The notes below the pieces were generated by a model. That model saw only the letters and a list, made by a program, of their open reading frames with translations, was not told the DNA's origin and did no database searches. A DNA stretch of 64,000 bases from Lachnospiraceae bacterium (lineage in GTDB: Bacteria > Bacillota > Clostridia > Lachnospirales > Lachnospiraceae), in contig CABIXN010000005.1 of assembly GCA_902362715.1 (NCBI GenBank), positions 1-64,000 on the forward strand. The letters run 5' to 3'. Shown here in pieces: positions 35,144-43,439 of the stretch; positions within the stretch are counted from its first letter, which is position 1, and every line of letters starts with the position of its first letter. A program made the position numbers and the translations under genes.

Positions 35144-35182
35144 AAAAAACAAATACCGCCCTCTGCTACTAACAGAGGGCGG
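35144..35182 (-). terminator. Strong terminator hairpin in the leader of the alcohol dehydrogenase
   Basis: Minus strand CCGCCCTCTG-TTAGTAG-CAGAGGGCGG followed by TATTTGTTTTTT, about 40 nt before the start codon and about 40 nt after the predicted transcription start. It may be an attenuator or end a small RNA. Confidence 0.85.
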
Positions 35183-35222
35183 CAGCATGTAACTCCGAAA
35201 AGATACACAAAATAGCAAAATT

Positions 35223-35252
35223 ATTGTATCACCTTTAGGGGAGGCCAGTCAA
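35223..35252 (-). promoter_or_regulatory. Sigma-70 promoter upstream of the alcohol dehydrogenase leader
   Basis: Minus strand TTGACT (35252-35247), an 18-nt spacer, TACAAT (35228-35223). Confidence 0.75.
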
Positions 35253-35305
35253 TCCTTCGTACAAATTTTTTCAGAAACCAGCCAGTTTACATATACTATT
35301 CCTTT

Positions 35306-35638
35306 TTATTGTTCCTTTGGACGCAGCCTTTGTGCCTCTCGTTCAAAAACATGAGAAATATCATATAACTCCGGCACATCAGAAATTGTACAGATACCCA
35401 CACATTCATTCAGCCAAGGAAACTCTTTTGTCATCTGATAAATTACCGTCATTGCTTTTGCTTCTGACATAGCTTTGTGGGAATGATATCCAGAACCTTG
35501 GATATGTTCAAATCCGTTCCTCTCAAAATATGCTCTAACGTCATAATACGCATTGTGCCAGTCACTTTTTGGATAATATATCTGCAAGGCTATGGTATCC
35601 AGATCAAAATTGATCCCTTTCTTCTGCGCACTATCCAT
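35306..35638 (-). CDS. VapD-like (Cas2-fold) endoribonuclease
   Basis: 110 aa. INFDLDTIALQIYYP, WHNAYYDVRAYFERNGFEHIQGSGYHS and KEFPWLNECV follow the VapD pattern (FDLDT...YP...WNNAY.DIR..L...GF...QGS.Y...). Family knowledge: VapD is a Cas2-related ribonuclease toxin, paired with VapX or other small antitoxins. ATG at 35638 is preceded by AAGGA. It starts 4 nt after the stop of the 96-aa gene, so the two form a toxin-antitoxin-like pair. An N-terminal extension of about 8 residues precedes the usual VapD start. Confidence 0.78.
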   Translation of the reverse strand: MDSAQKKGINFDLDTIALQIYYPKSDWHNAYYDVRAYFERNGFEHIQGSGYHSHKAMSEAKAMTVIYQMTKEFPWLNECVGICTISDVPELYDISHVFEREAQRLRPKEQ

Positions 35639-35642
35639 TCTG

Positions 35643-35933
35643 TTAATTCCTTATAAAATCGGTAATTAAGTTTTCCTTCTCATCCCCGTTATACCAGAAA
35701 CACTCCTGCAGATGATCCGAAATTTGAGAAGAATTTTTTATAGCAAAAATAGCGGCCCAAAATCTTCCGTAATCTTGTTTACGCCCACGGTCAAGGTAAA
35801 TTCGTTTCCCTGGCTGCCTATCAGCACAACTCAGGTCTTCGTTTTCAAAAATCTGGTCTGTTTCTTCACAAATTCTATCTATATCACTTTTGGTCAGATT
35901 CCTAGTATCAAATTTTATTTCCACTTTATACAT
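35643..35933 (-). CDS. Small protein upstream of vapD-like gene (candidate antitoxin)
   Basis: 96 aa, hypothetical. It begins MYKVEIKFDTRNLTKSD and has several charged helices and a mixed acidic/basic central part (EDLSC, KRIYLDRGRKQDYGR). I do not recognise a domain. Its position directly upstream of the VapD-like gene, with a 4-nt gap, and its size fit an antitoxin. A promoter (ATGACA, 17 nt, TAAAAT on the minus strand, 36014-35985) precedes it. Confidence 0.65.
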   Translation of the reverse strand: MYKVEIKFDTRNLTKSDIDRICEETDQIFENEDLSCADRQPGKRIYLDRGRKQDYGRFWAAIFAIKNSSQISDHLQECFWYNGDEKENLITDFIRN

Positions 35934-35984
35934 AATATCCGTCCTTTCAATACTGCCAAAACCAAAATGCCTTTATCCAGATTT

Positions 35985-36014
35985 ATTTTAGCATAAGAAA
36001 CACATATTGTCATA
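35985..36014 (-). promoter_or_regulatory. Promoter of the VapD-like pair
   Basis: Minus strand ATGACA (36014-36009), a 17- to 18-nt spacer, TAAAAT (35990-35985), about 50 nt before the first gene. Confidence 0.55.
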
Positions 36015-36094
36015 CTCTTTTTCCCGGAATAACCCCCGCTCATTTTTACCTGACCAAAAAACCTCACAGCCACTTACCTGCCGCAGATTTTTAG

Positions 36095-37486
36095 TTACAG
36101 CACAATGGAGTTAACAGCTTCTATCAGATCAACAGCCAGAGAACGTTTCACCAGAGCCACTGTTTTTTTGTCAACTTCGGCCAGACAGTATGTTCCGTCA
36201 TAACGATAGAGCTTCACCTGAATTTTGGTTTCATTCTCGTCGTCCAGATACAGCGTCATACTGATTTCTTCTTCACCATCCGGCTCCTGGTCTGTGAAAC
36301 TGTATGCTTTCAGCGCCTCTGCTGCACTTTGTAACTGGGAAATATCCAGTTCTTTGTTTTTGTATGAATAAATATACTCGCCCTTTTTCTCCTCTGATGT
36401 AATTGTATATGTCTTTCCTTCCAGCGTAACCTCTATTTTAGAAATGTCCTCAAACTCTGCAGGTATCACTTCGGAATGACGCAGATCATTATAGGAAGCT
36501 TTCGTTAAAGCATCATAATCACTTTCGGAAATCCGGTAAATAATTCCGGAGTCTCCCACTCTTACATAAGCCGTAATTTCCTCTTCATCGTCTCCTGAAG
36601 TCTCTTTTTCCTCATCAGAAACACTGCTGATATTTAAAACGACACTCTCTGTTACTTCTTCTCCGTCCGCATCTTCCGCTGTTCCCTTCACAGTTACGGT
36701 CAGCTCTGGAGCATCCAGCCCATATGTCTTTAACTCTTCCTCTGATGCTTTATAAGTTACATAGTCCGTCAGATTCAGGGAACTTAAGCTTTCCAGATAA
36801 CTTTCAATTTTGTCAGTATCAAGAGGCTGATTGTCTCCATCTTTTTCCGTGAAATATACATCCTCACTCCGATAGGTATCCCCGCTGTTTTCTTTGTATT
36901 GAATACTGTAATTTTCTGTTCCCTCAAAAGTAATGGTTTCCGCCTGAGAAAATACCGGAATCTCATCCTGGGCAATCAGATCATTAAGCCCCACTTCAAA
37001 AGTCTCTAACGGATCCGTCTGGGCAAGATAGACATTGCCGTCTCCAATAGACAAATAGCGCTGGGAATCCATATTGCTGTAATTGCCAAGAGAAATTTCG
37101 TAAGTCTCCCCGCTTGTTTCCAGCTGAATGGTACAAAGGGGCTCATCCAGACCATATTGTCCGTAATCTTCTACATCCTCGATCACAAAGGACACTGAAA
37201 AAGAGGCAAACTGCTCCAGCAGACCATTAATTTTATCTTCGTCAACCGGAAATTCCTTATCATCATCGTAACTCCAAAGACCATCATCATCTCTGTGAAA
37301 AGCCAGTTCCGTCTCTTCATAGTTCCACGACAATTTCTGCACAGAATCCTCTGAAAGTTCAAGAATTACTTCCTCACTGTTTTTAATCTGTTCCTTCTTC
37401 TCTTCCATGCGGGTGACTGCAAAGGTAATCAGACATGCTGCTGCAAGAATCCCCAGCAGTATATAGATCCGTTTAGCTCTTTTCAT
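36095..37486 (-). CDS. DUF4340 domain-containing protein
   Basis: 463 aa. One N-terminal membrane anchor (IYILLGILAAACLITFAV), then a long acidic extracellular part with repeated beta-rich DUF4340 units (VQKLSWNYEETELAF, ISKIEVTLEGKTYTI). Start: ATG at 37486, about 8 nt from AAGGAGGAG; a GTG at 37495 overlaps that site. It overlaps the upstream gldG-like gene by 14 bp. DUF4340 proteins regularly accompany Gld-type ABC exporters; their molecular role is not known to me. Confidence 0.85.
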   Translation of the reverse strand: MKRAKRIYILLGILAAACLITFAVTRMEEKKEQIKNSEEVILELSEDSVQKLSWNYEETELAFHRDDDGLWSYDDDKEFPVDEDKINGLLEQFASFSVSFVIEDVEDYGQYGLDEPLCTIQLETSGETYEISLGNYSNMDSQRYLSIGDGNVYLAQTDPLETFEVGLNDLIAQDEIPVFSQAETITFEGTENYSIQYKENSGDTYRSEDVYFTEKDGDNQPLDTDKIESYLESLSSLNLTDYVTYKASEEELKTYGLDAPELTVTVKGTAEDADGEEVTESVVLNISSVSDEEKETSGDDEEEITAYVRVGDSGIIYRISESDYDALTKASYNDLRHSEVIPAEFEDISKIEVTLEGKTYTITSEEKKGEYIYSYKNKELDISQLQSAAEALKAYSFTDQEPDGEEEISMTLYLDDENETKIQVKLYRYDGTYCLAEVDKKTVALVKRSLAVDLIEAVNSIVL

Positions 37487-38933
37487 TCTGAACACTCCTC
37501 CTTCTAACCGTTATTCCAATTCCCACGCCAAGGTAAATCAGCGGAAATGCACCGATCATAAGAACCTTTAAAAGGGATGCTGTAGAATCCGAAATGGTCA
37601 GGTAATTATAATTTAAAGATTTACTTCGAATTGCCATAGCTTCGCTTTCTCCGATAAGAGATGACAAAGCATTCATGGCCAGATCTCCATTTGCGCCTGA
37701 TGAGTATGCATTATAGGCGTCAGACAAAAATTCAGAAGATGAAAACCATACCATCTGTCCTTCCTTTGCATTTTCCACCTTTACTCCCACAGAAAACGGA
37801 CCGTCGATATCACCTTCCTCTTTTTCATAGGTGTCAAGATCATAACCTGCGATTTTGCTGTAAGCAGCATCTGTAGTTGTCAGCAGACTTGTTACCGTAC
37901 CTTTTTTGGAGCTTTCAGGAACTATAAGCCCCAGTGAAATAGGCATAATCACACTGTAATTGCTTTCTATCAGAGAATTCGTAATATCATCATCAGCCAT
38001 ATCCGGAATTAAAACATACTGTGCCCCGGAAACAAAATGTTCTCCGTCACTTTCAATCACAATTCCTTCTTTCGTCTCAATTCCGTAATCGGACAGCAGG
38101 CTGTACAAATGATCAAGGGTTTTATCTTCCACCGGACCGGCCATCACCAAAAGCTTTCCGCCCCCCTCCACATATTCGGCCAGCATTTCCTTCTCCTCTT
38201 CAGATATATCGCTTTCCGGAGCATAGATCATAACAGCATCTGCTTCCTCTGGTACCTTATCTACCGTTAACAAGGACAAATCTGAAACCTCAATATTCTC
38301 TTTTTCAATCTGCTGGCTGAAGGTAGAGGGCAGTTCTGCTTCCCCATGCCCCTCTAGCAGATACAGCTGCGGCTGTTCTTCATTGACAACATAATCAATT
38401 GCAGAAGTAACAGCACCTTCTCCGTCAAAAGAAGTGGTATAAGAGTAGGAATACATATCTGTTTCCTGAACATAAATATCACTGTAGGCAACAAATCTGC
38501 TGCGCTCTCCCGACTCAACAATCAGACTGTTGTTCTCCACACTTTCATCTGTATACTGTTCTGCAAAGGTAGGATAAACATCAGGATTTTTCTTTACTAC
38601 TTTAATATGGTCGGACAGACTTTCGTATTTCGCCAGAAGATTTTCTATTACATCGTCCTCCTCCCCGGACTGTACCACCCAGTAAATGGTTACATCCTGC
38701 TCTAAGGCATTAACTACTACTTTTGTATTGCTGGTGATGGAATAAAGTTTTGCAGAACTGATATCATATTTTGTGAGATTCACCGGCAGTGCGGACATAA
38801 ACACATTGGCAATGATAACAAGAGCTGCCGCAACGGCTGTAATTATTAAAGAATAAGAACCCCTCCTGGATGCATTGCGGTTTTGATTCTTTTCCGGCTG
38901 CCCGGAGATTTTTGGCAAATTTATTTTTTTCAT
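37473..38933 (-). CDS. GldG family ABC auxiliary protein
   Basis: 486 aa. An N-terminal membrane segment (about 28-50), then an extracytoplasmic ABC-auxiliary domain (YDISSAKLYSITSNTK..., DVTIYWVVQ, PQLYLLEGHGE), and a C-terminal membrane segment near 455-478. It resembles GldG/MotB-type auxiliary subunits of ABC-2 systems. ATG at 38933 follows AAGGAGG; it overlaps the permease stop by 1 nt. Part of ATPase - permease - GldG - DUF4340 operon. Substrate unknown; in Firmicutes such systems are not tied to gliding. Confidence 0.85.
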   Translation of the reverse strand: MKKINLPKISGQPEKNQNRNASRRGSYSLIITAVAAALVIIANVFMSALPVNLTKYDISSAKLYSITSNTKVVVNALEQDVTIYWVVQSGEEDDVIENLLAKYESLSDHIKVVKKNPDVYPTFAEQYTDESVENNSLIVESGERSRFVAYSDIYVQETDMYSYSYTTSFDGEGAVTSAIDYVVNEEQPQLYLLEGHGEAELPSTFSQQIEKENIEVSDLSLLTVDKVPEEADAVMIYAPESDISEEEKEMLAEYVEGGGKLLVMAGPVEDKTLDHLYSLLSDYGIETKEGIVIESDGEHFVSGAQYVLIPDMADDDITNSLIESNYSVIMPISLGLIVPESSKKGTVTSLLTTTDAAYSKIAGYDLDTYEKEEGDIDGPFSVGVKVENAKEGQMVWFSSSEFLSDAYNAYSSGANGDLAMNALSSLIGESEAMAIRSKSLNYNYLTISDSTASLLKVLMIGAFPLIYLGVGIGITVRRRSVQNEKS

Positions 38934-39796
38934 TAATTATACCTCCTTTTCTCCAGAGACTGTACGGACAGGAATAAGAACAATGCCGCCACAGACAGAT
39001 AATAAACAATGGCTGTCATATCAAAAACACCATTGATAAAAGAGTTAAACCGCTCAAACAAAGAAAGCTTTGTCATAATATCCCCAAGCAGCCCCTCAAA
39101 CCTCCCTCCGTTTGTCCAGTACAAAACAGCGGTGAGCAGTATCATGACAAATATAAATCCATATGCCAGTTTTTCGTTCCTGGTCAAATATTTGACAATA
39201 ATTCCAACAATTACAATAAATACCAGAATGGCAATCAAAGAGCCCACAGCTGTAGAGGATATATACTCGGAAAGACTGACACTGTAATAGTTAAACAAAA
39301 TCACTGCAATTCCAATACCTGCAGAAAATCCCTGATTATCTGTCAGCGAAGAGATAAAGACTCCAATGGCAATCAGTGCGGCTCCCATAATGAAAAATGC
39401 CGCAATGGAGCCATAGGCAGTTTTTAAATACACCTCTCCAAACTGCCGGAACACTAAAGGATATATGCTGATAATGCACATGGGAATGAAATAAACAATA
39501 AGCAGAGCCAGATATTTCCCAATTATGACATCTGTGGTAGAAATGGGCAGTGAATACAGCAGCTGATCTGTTTTCTGCTTCCGCTCTTCTGCAATGACAC
39601 GCATGGTAAGAACCGGAACAATAACAACAAAGATCAGGCTTGCGAAGCTTAAAACATACTCAAAATTGCTGACTGCCGCCTGCAGATTATACATCATGGC
39701 TCCAATTCCGATAAATGCCAGTAAAAATGCTCCGAATACATAGGCAGTCAGAGAATGGAAGTATGTTTTCAATTCATGTTTTAATACTGCTGTCAT
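38933..39796 (-). CDS. ABC-2 type transporter permease (GldF-like)
   Basis: 287 aa, six or seven predicted membrane segments. The start ELKTYFHSLTAYVFGAFLLA and the loop RVIAEERKQKTDQLLYSLPIS are typical of ABC-2/NosY/GldF permeases. It overlaps the ATPase gene by 4 nt (ATGA), so translation is coupled. It forms the channel of the exporter. Confidence 0.9.
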   Translation of the reverse strand: MTAVLKHELKTYFHSLTAYVFGAFLLAFIGIGAMMYNLQAAVSNFEYVLSFASLIFVVIVPVLTMRVIAEERKQKTDQLLYSLPISTTDVIIGKYLALLIVYFIPMCIISIYPLVFRQFGEVYLKTAYGSIAAFFIMGAALIAIGVFISSLTDNQGFSAGIGIAVILFNYYSVSLSEYISSTAVGSLIAILVFIVIVGIIVKYLTRNEKLAYGFIFVMILLTAVLYWTNGGRFEGLLGDIMTKLSLFERFNSFINGVFDMTAIVYYLSVAALFLFLSVQSLEKRRYN

Positions 39797-40833
39797 AGCT
39801 GGTCCACCCCGCTTTCTTTTGTATCTGACTGACAGGATTCATTCTCTGCTATATCCGGCAGATCTTCTCCGCCGTTTTGTGTCTCTGTCTGACCGCTTCC
39901 GTTCTCCGTCAGCTCCAGGAAAATATCCTCCAGATTTGCTTTCTTTAATGTCATCTCAAGCAAAGCTTTCTTTTGCTCTGCAAACAGGAAAAAAATCCTC
40001 CGGGCAGTGTCATAAACATCCTTCTGATCTGTTTTTACCTGAAAGACTGTGTATTCTCTTTCACTTTCCTGTATCTTAAACTCTGTCATATGCTCCAGGG
40101 AATCCAGAATTTTCTCTACTTCTTCTGGCGATGCATCAGCAGTAATGGTAATTTCACCTGGAGATAAAAGACTTTTTTCCAAATGCTTTGGCTCATCAAA
40201 GGCAATTAGTTTTCCTTTTGAAATAATCAGAATCTGATCGCAGATTGTCTGCACTTCCGATAAAATATGAGAACTGAAAATAACGGTATGTTTTTTCCCC
40301 AGCTCTTTAATCAGATCTCTAATTTCAATAATCTGAATGGGATCCAGCCCCACAGTAGGTTCATCCAGTATAATGACCTTTGGCCTGCCAAGCAGCGCCT
40401 GGGCAATGCCAACCCTTTGTCTGTAGCCTTTTGACAAGTCTGAAATCCTCTTATTCTTCACTTCTTCGATTCTCGTCTGTCTGATCACCTCCTGAATCTG
40501 TTCCGTTAATTCTGCTCCCCGAAATCCCTTTGCCTCGCCTACAAATTTCAAATATTCCACCGGCGACTCATTCATATACAAAGGCGGCTGTTCCGGAAGA
40601 TAGCCAATCAAACGTTTTGCCTTGGCGGCCTCTTCAAAAATGTCAAAACCGTCAATTTTGATATGCCCTGCCGTGGCGGACAGACAGCCTGTCATAATAT
40701 TCATTGTTGTAGATTTTCCGGCTCCATTGGGCCCCAGAAACCCATACACATGCCCCTCTTCAATCTCAAAGGACAGAGCATCCACAGCTGTAAAATCACC
40801 ATAACATTTCGTTAAATGTTCCACTGTTATCAT
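39793..40833 (-). CDS. ABC transporter ATP-binding protein
   Basis: 346 aa from ATG 40833, 6 nt after AGGAGG; a longer in-frame extension to 40983 runs through the promoter and is rejected. Walker A GPNGAGKST, signature LSKGYRQR, Walker B VIILDEPT, and a C-terminal part (about 230-346) that ends in an acidic Gln/Glu-rich tail. First gene of the exporter operon, preceded by the same TTTCAG direct repeat found upstream of the response regulator. Confidence 0.92.
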   Translation of the reverse strand: MITVEHLTKCYGDFTAVDALSFEIEEGHVYGFLGPNGAGKSTTMNIMTGCLSATAGHIKIDGFDIFEEAAKAKRLIGYLPEQPPLYMNESPVEYLKFVGEAKGFRGAELTEQIQEVIRQTRIEEVKNKRISDLSKGYRQRVGIAQALLGRPKVIILDEPTVGLDPIQIIEIRDLIKELGKKHTVIFSSHILSEVQTICDQILIISKGKLIAFDEPKHLEKSLLSPGEITITADASPEEVEKILDSLEHMTEFKIQESEREYTVFQVKTDQKDVYDTARRIFFLFAEQKKALLEMTLKKANLEDIFLELTENGSGQTETQNGGEDLPDIAENESCQSDTKESGVDQL

Positions 40834-40907
40834 ATGAAACCTCCTGATTGTATTCCGGCTCTGCAAAAACCGGACATTTCCCGGCTGCTTTGCCGCGTTC
40901 ACACTAA

Positions 40908-40940
40908 AGTCTACCGTCCGAAACTGAAACGACACTGAAA
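40908..40940 (-). promoter_or_regulatory. Response-regulator box and promoter of the ABC operon
   Basis: Minus strand TTTCAG at 40940-40935 and 40929-40924, an 11-bp period, then exactly 10 nt, then TAGACT (40913-40908) as a -10-like hexamer. This is the same architecture as upstream of the response regulator. Confidence 0.7.
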
Positions 40941-40948
40941 GATTTGTG

Positions 40949-40988
40949 AAAAAAAGATGAAGACTCATATTCTGAATCTCCATCTTTT
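40949..40988 (-). terminator. Terminator after the histidine kinase gene
   Basis: Minus strand AAGATGGAGA pairs imperfectly with TCTTCATCTT, followed by TTTTTC. It separates the two-component genes from the ABC operon promoter. Confidence 0.65.
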
Positions 40989-40999
40989 AACCTGACCCT

Positions 41000-42208
41000 T
41001 TATTTACAGGGCAGCAAAATAAAAAAACTGTTTACTCCCTGACTGCTCCTGGCCCATATTTTTCCTTTATGTCTTCTCACAATGCCTTCTGCAATGGAAA
41101 GTCCCAGACCAAAGCTTTTGCTCTGGCTCCGTGCCTGATCTGCCCGGTAAAATCTTTTAAAAATATTTTTCAGCTGCTCCTCTGAAAGTCCGTCACCTTC
41201 GCTGGCTACCTGAAGCAGACAGTATCTGCCTGCCTTCCTCTTTAATTCCACCCGTACCATTCCAAAAGGCCTGGTATATTTTCCTGCATTATCCAGCAGT
41301 ATTTCAACTGCCCGTTTTAATTCACTGCCATCCCCGCAGACCTTTATATCCTCCTCAATCTGCTGGACCAGTTTTAATTCCTGTTCAAAAAACAACGGTT
41401 CAAAGGGAAGCAGGGCATCTGAAACAAGCTTGCTAAAGGAAACTTCTTCCATCCCTCTTTTTTCCAAGGCCTTGTCTGTCCTTGCAAGTTCTAACAGCTG
41501 TTCTACCAGTCCCTTCATCTGTCTTGACATAAGTACCACATTATTTAAAACCTTCTGCCTGCTTTCCAAATCATAAGATTCGTTCTGTGCCAGCTCCGCG
41601 CTGGTTATGATAACGGTAAGGGGTGTTTTTAATTCATGGGACGCATCCGCCACAAATTGTTTCTGCTGTTTCCACGCCTGCGCTACCGGCCTGGACGCCC
41701 ATCCGGACAGCCAGATGCTGGCCCAGAAAAACAGCGCAAAACTCACAGTCCATATGAGAACACAGTTCTTCTTCAAATGATTCAATGTGGCTGTTTCACT
41801 GGAAATATCTGAAAATATCACATACTGCTCCCCGGGCATGTCTACCCGGTAATACCTCAGCTGATATTCATCTATCACACCAAACTGCCTGGGAGAAGCA
41901 GAAGCTTCCCCCATCAGAGTACTTAAAAAGCTTTTATCAGAAAGATCATAATAGCTGCTGTTTTCCGCAAGCAGTTCCCCTCCAGGCTCTTTCCGTATAA
42001 TAAAAAAGGGAAGCTTCACCTCATTGCCGGAATCCGCCGGTACTTTAAGCTGCAGGGGATGCTCTGCCACGGTCTGAAGCATACGGATATTTTCACGTTC
42101 AAGACCGGCCTTTGTAAATGAAAATATCAGCCCAAGGATAATTCCAAGGAGCACTGCCACAATACTCATGTTGATTAGAACAAATTTTAAGCGAAGTTTC
42201 CTAATCAC
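41000..42208 (-). CDS. Sensor histidine kinase
   Basis: 402 aa. Membrane segments at about 10-32 and 150-170 enclose an extracytoplasmic sensor (about 35-148). HisKA H-box DASHELKTPLTV near 190, then a HATPase_c domain with LDNAGKYTR (N box) and SFGLGLSIAEGIV (G box). GTG start at 42208, 9 nt after GGAGG, overlapping the response regulator stop by 8 bp. It phosphorylates the partner encoded at 42201. The signal is unknown. Confidence 0.92.
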   Translation of the reverse strand: MIRKLRLKFVLINMSIVAVLLGIILGLIFSFTKAGLERENIRMLQTVAEHPLQLKVPADSGNEVKLPFFIIRKEPGGELLAENSSYYDLSDKSFLSTLMGEASASPRQFGVIDEYQLRYYRVDMPGEQYVIFSDISSETATLNHLKKNCVLIWTVSFALFFWASIWLSGWASRPVAQAWKQQKQFVADASHELKTPLTVIITSAELAQNESYDLESRQKVLNNVVLMSRQMKGLVEQLLELARTDKALEKRGMEEVSFSKLVSDALLPFEPLFFEQELKLVQQIEEDIKVCGDGSELKRAVEILLDNAGKYTRPFGMVRVELKRKAGRYCLLQVASEGDGLSEEQLKNIFKRFYRADQARSQSKSFGLGLSIAEGIVRRHKGKIWARSSQGVNSFFILLPCK

Positions 42209-42878
42209 AATCTTTTACCTCCAGATGATATCCCAGCCGCCTTATGACCTCTATCCTGATATTTGAGCCAATACTTGCAAGCTTTTTTCTCAAAAATCCA
42301 ATATATACTTCCACATGATTTTCAACTGCATCCGAATCATATCCCCACACCCTGGCTAATATTACTTCCTTGGCCACATTACGGCTTCCCCTCTGGAAAA
42401 GAAACCGCATAATCTCAAATTCCCTGGCTGACAATCGGATATGGTTGGCCTGACAGGTTAAAACTGCAGAGGATAGATCTAAAGATGTATTTCCAAATGT
42501 TACCACATCCACCTGGTCTCCCTGTCTGCGCAGCAGGGCATTGATGCAGGCCAGCAGCTCTCTGGTATCAAATGGCTTTGTCAGATAATAGTCAGCTCCA
42601 CTGTCTAATCCTTCTATCCGGTCCTCCAGCTCTGATTTTGCAGTAAGCATTAAAATCGGCATCCCAAGGTGATTCGACCTAAGACTTTTGGCCACCTCAT
42701 ACCCGTTCATTTTCGGCATCATGACATCTAGAATCACTAAATCATAGATCCCTAATTCTGCGTATTCCCTGCCGCTTTCTCCGTCATATGCTGTATCCAC
42801 CATAAATCCTCTGGCCGTCAGCAGCATCTTTAAGGAGTCAGCCAGTAATTTTTCATCTTCTATAATTAATATCCGCAA
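42201..42878 (-). CDS. OmpR/PhoB family response regulator
   Basis: 225 aa. Receiver domain with acidic pair EDE at 7-9, phospho-Asp in VILDVMMP (about D51) and Lys in LTKPF; a C-terminal winged helix (about 125-222). TTG start at 42878, about 8 nt after GGAGGG. It likely activates itself and the ABC operon through paired TTTCAG repeats. Confidence 0.93.
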   Translation of the reverse strand: MRILIIEDEKLLADSLKMLLTARGFMVDTAYDGESGREYAELGIYDLVILDVMMPKMNGYEVAKSLRSNHLGMPILMLTAKSELEDRIEGLDSGADYYLTKPFDTRELLACINALLRRQGDQVDVVTFGNTSLDLSSAVLTCQANHIRLSAREFEIMRFLFQRGSRNVAKEVILARVWGYDSDAVENHVEVYIGFLRKKLASIGSNIRIEVIRRLGYHLEVKDCD

Positions 42879-42910
42879 GGCATATTCCCTCCATTTTACA
42901 TTCCATAATG

Positions 42911-42943
42911 ATTATACAGCAGTTTTCTGAAATCAGACTGAAA
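42911..42943 (-). promoter_or_regulatory. Response-regulator box and promoter of the two-component operon
   Basis: Minus strand TTTCAG at 42943-42938 and 42932-42927 (11-bp period), 10 nt, then TATAAT (42916-42911). The -35 is weak, as expected for an activated promoter. Confidence 0.75.
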
Positions 42944-43013
42944 TCACACAAAATTCACACCGGCTGGTAAATATAAAAGCAGCTGCCTATCATTTTAAAA
43001 TATAAAGACGCTA

Positions 43014-43041
43014 AAAGACCGCAGAAATCCCTGCGGTCTTT
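43014..43041. terminator. Bidirectional hairpin terminator
   Basis: AAAGACCGCAG - AAATCC - CTGCGGTCTTT, a perfect 11-bp stem ending in short T-runs on both strands. Confidence 0.7.
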
Positions 43042-43114
43042 GGTTTCATAACCTCTTATTCTATGTTCATGGCCAGTCCGGATTCTTCCGGCATCCGCTT
43101 GTTATTATGCTCAG

Positions 43115-43190
43115 TTCAAATCTCGCTCCTGCGGGACTTGGTGCGCAATTCGGGTCAGCTTTGCTGACAATATTCTATTCCCAAGCGCTG
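43115..43190. repeat. Dispersed intergenic repeat, copy B (TTCAARTCTCGCTC family)
   Basis: TTCAAATCTCGCTC starts at 43116. CAAATCTCGC pairs with GCGGGACTTG across TCCT, and a second hairpin, GTCAGC-TTT-GCTGAC, follows. The 14-base core recurs near 11046 and 47175. Non-coding. Confidence 0.6.
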
Positions 43191-43210
43191 CTTATCTGAT
43201 ATAAATGTTA

Positions 43211-43236
43211 AAAAGCCTTGAAAAATCAAGGCTTTT
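43211..43236 (-). terminator. Terminator of tRNA-Leu
   Basis: AAAAGCCTTG - AAAAAT - CAAGGCTTTT with a T-run on both strands, 28 nt past the tRNA. Confidence 0.85.
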
Positions 43237-43263
43237 TAGCGGGATACTTTTTTCCTCTTCTGA

Positions 43264-43345
43264 TGCCGATGGCCGGACTCGAACCGGCACGGATTGCTCC
43301 GCTTGATTTTGAGTCAAGTGCGTCTGCCAATTCCGCCACATCGGC
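43264..43345 (-). tRNA. tRNA-Leu (anticodon CAA)
   Basis: On the minus strand the 82-nt cloverleaf starts GCCGATG and ends CATCGGC-A. The anticodon arm is CTTGA-CTCAAAA-TCAAG, giving CAA, which reads the Leu codon UUG. A long class II variable arm (CGGAGCAATCCG) and GGTTCGAGTCC T-arm are present. CCA is not encoded. A terminator follows. Confidence 0.95.
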
Positions 43346-43439
43346 TTTTTGTGTTCACTAAACCGAACACAAAATATATTATCATACGATATTCTAAATT
43401 GCAACTGATTTTTCAATATTTGCCATTCTTCGCAGCTGC

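Larger units (their letters stand above)
42879..43263. other. Intergenic region upstream of the response regulator
   Basis: Holds the response-regulator promoter (42911-42943), a bidirectional terminator (43014-43041), one copy of a dispersed intergenic repeat (43115-43190) and the tRNA terminator (43211-43236). No gene seen. Confidence 0.6.

Noticed and set aside
43108..43140. tRNA-like T-arm in the dispersed repeat
   Set aside because: TTCAAATC resembles a T-loop, but no acceptor stem or cloverleaf can be drawn around any of the three copies.
43192..43416. 74-codon frame on the minus strand
   Set aside because: It covers the tRNA-Leu gene and its terminator; no ribosome site.
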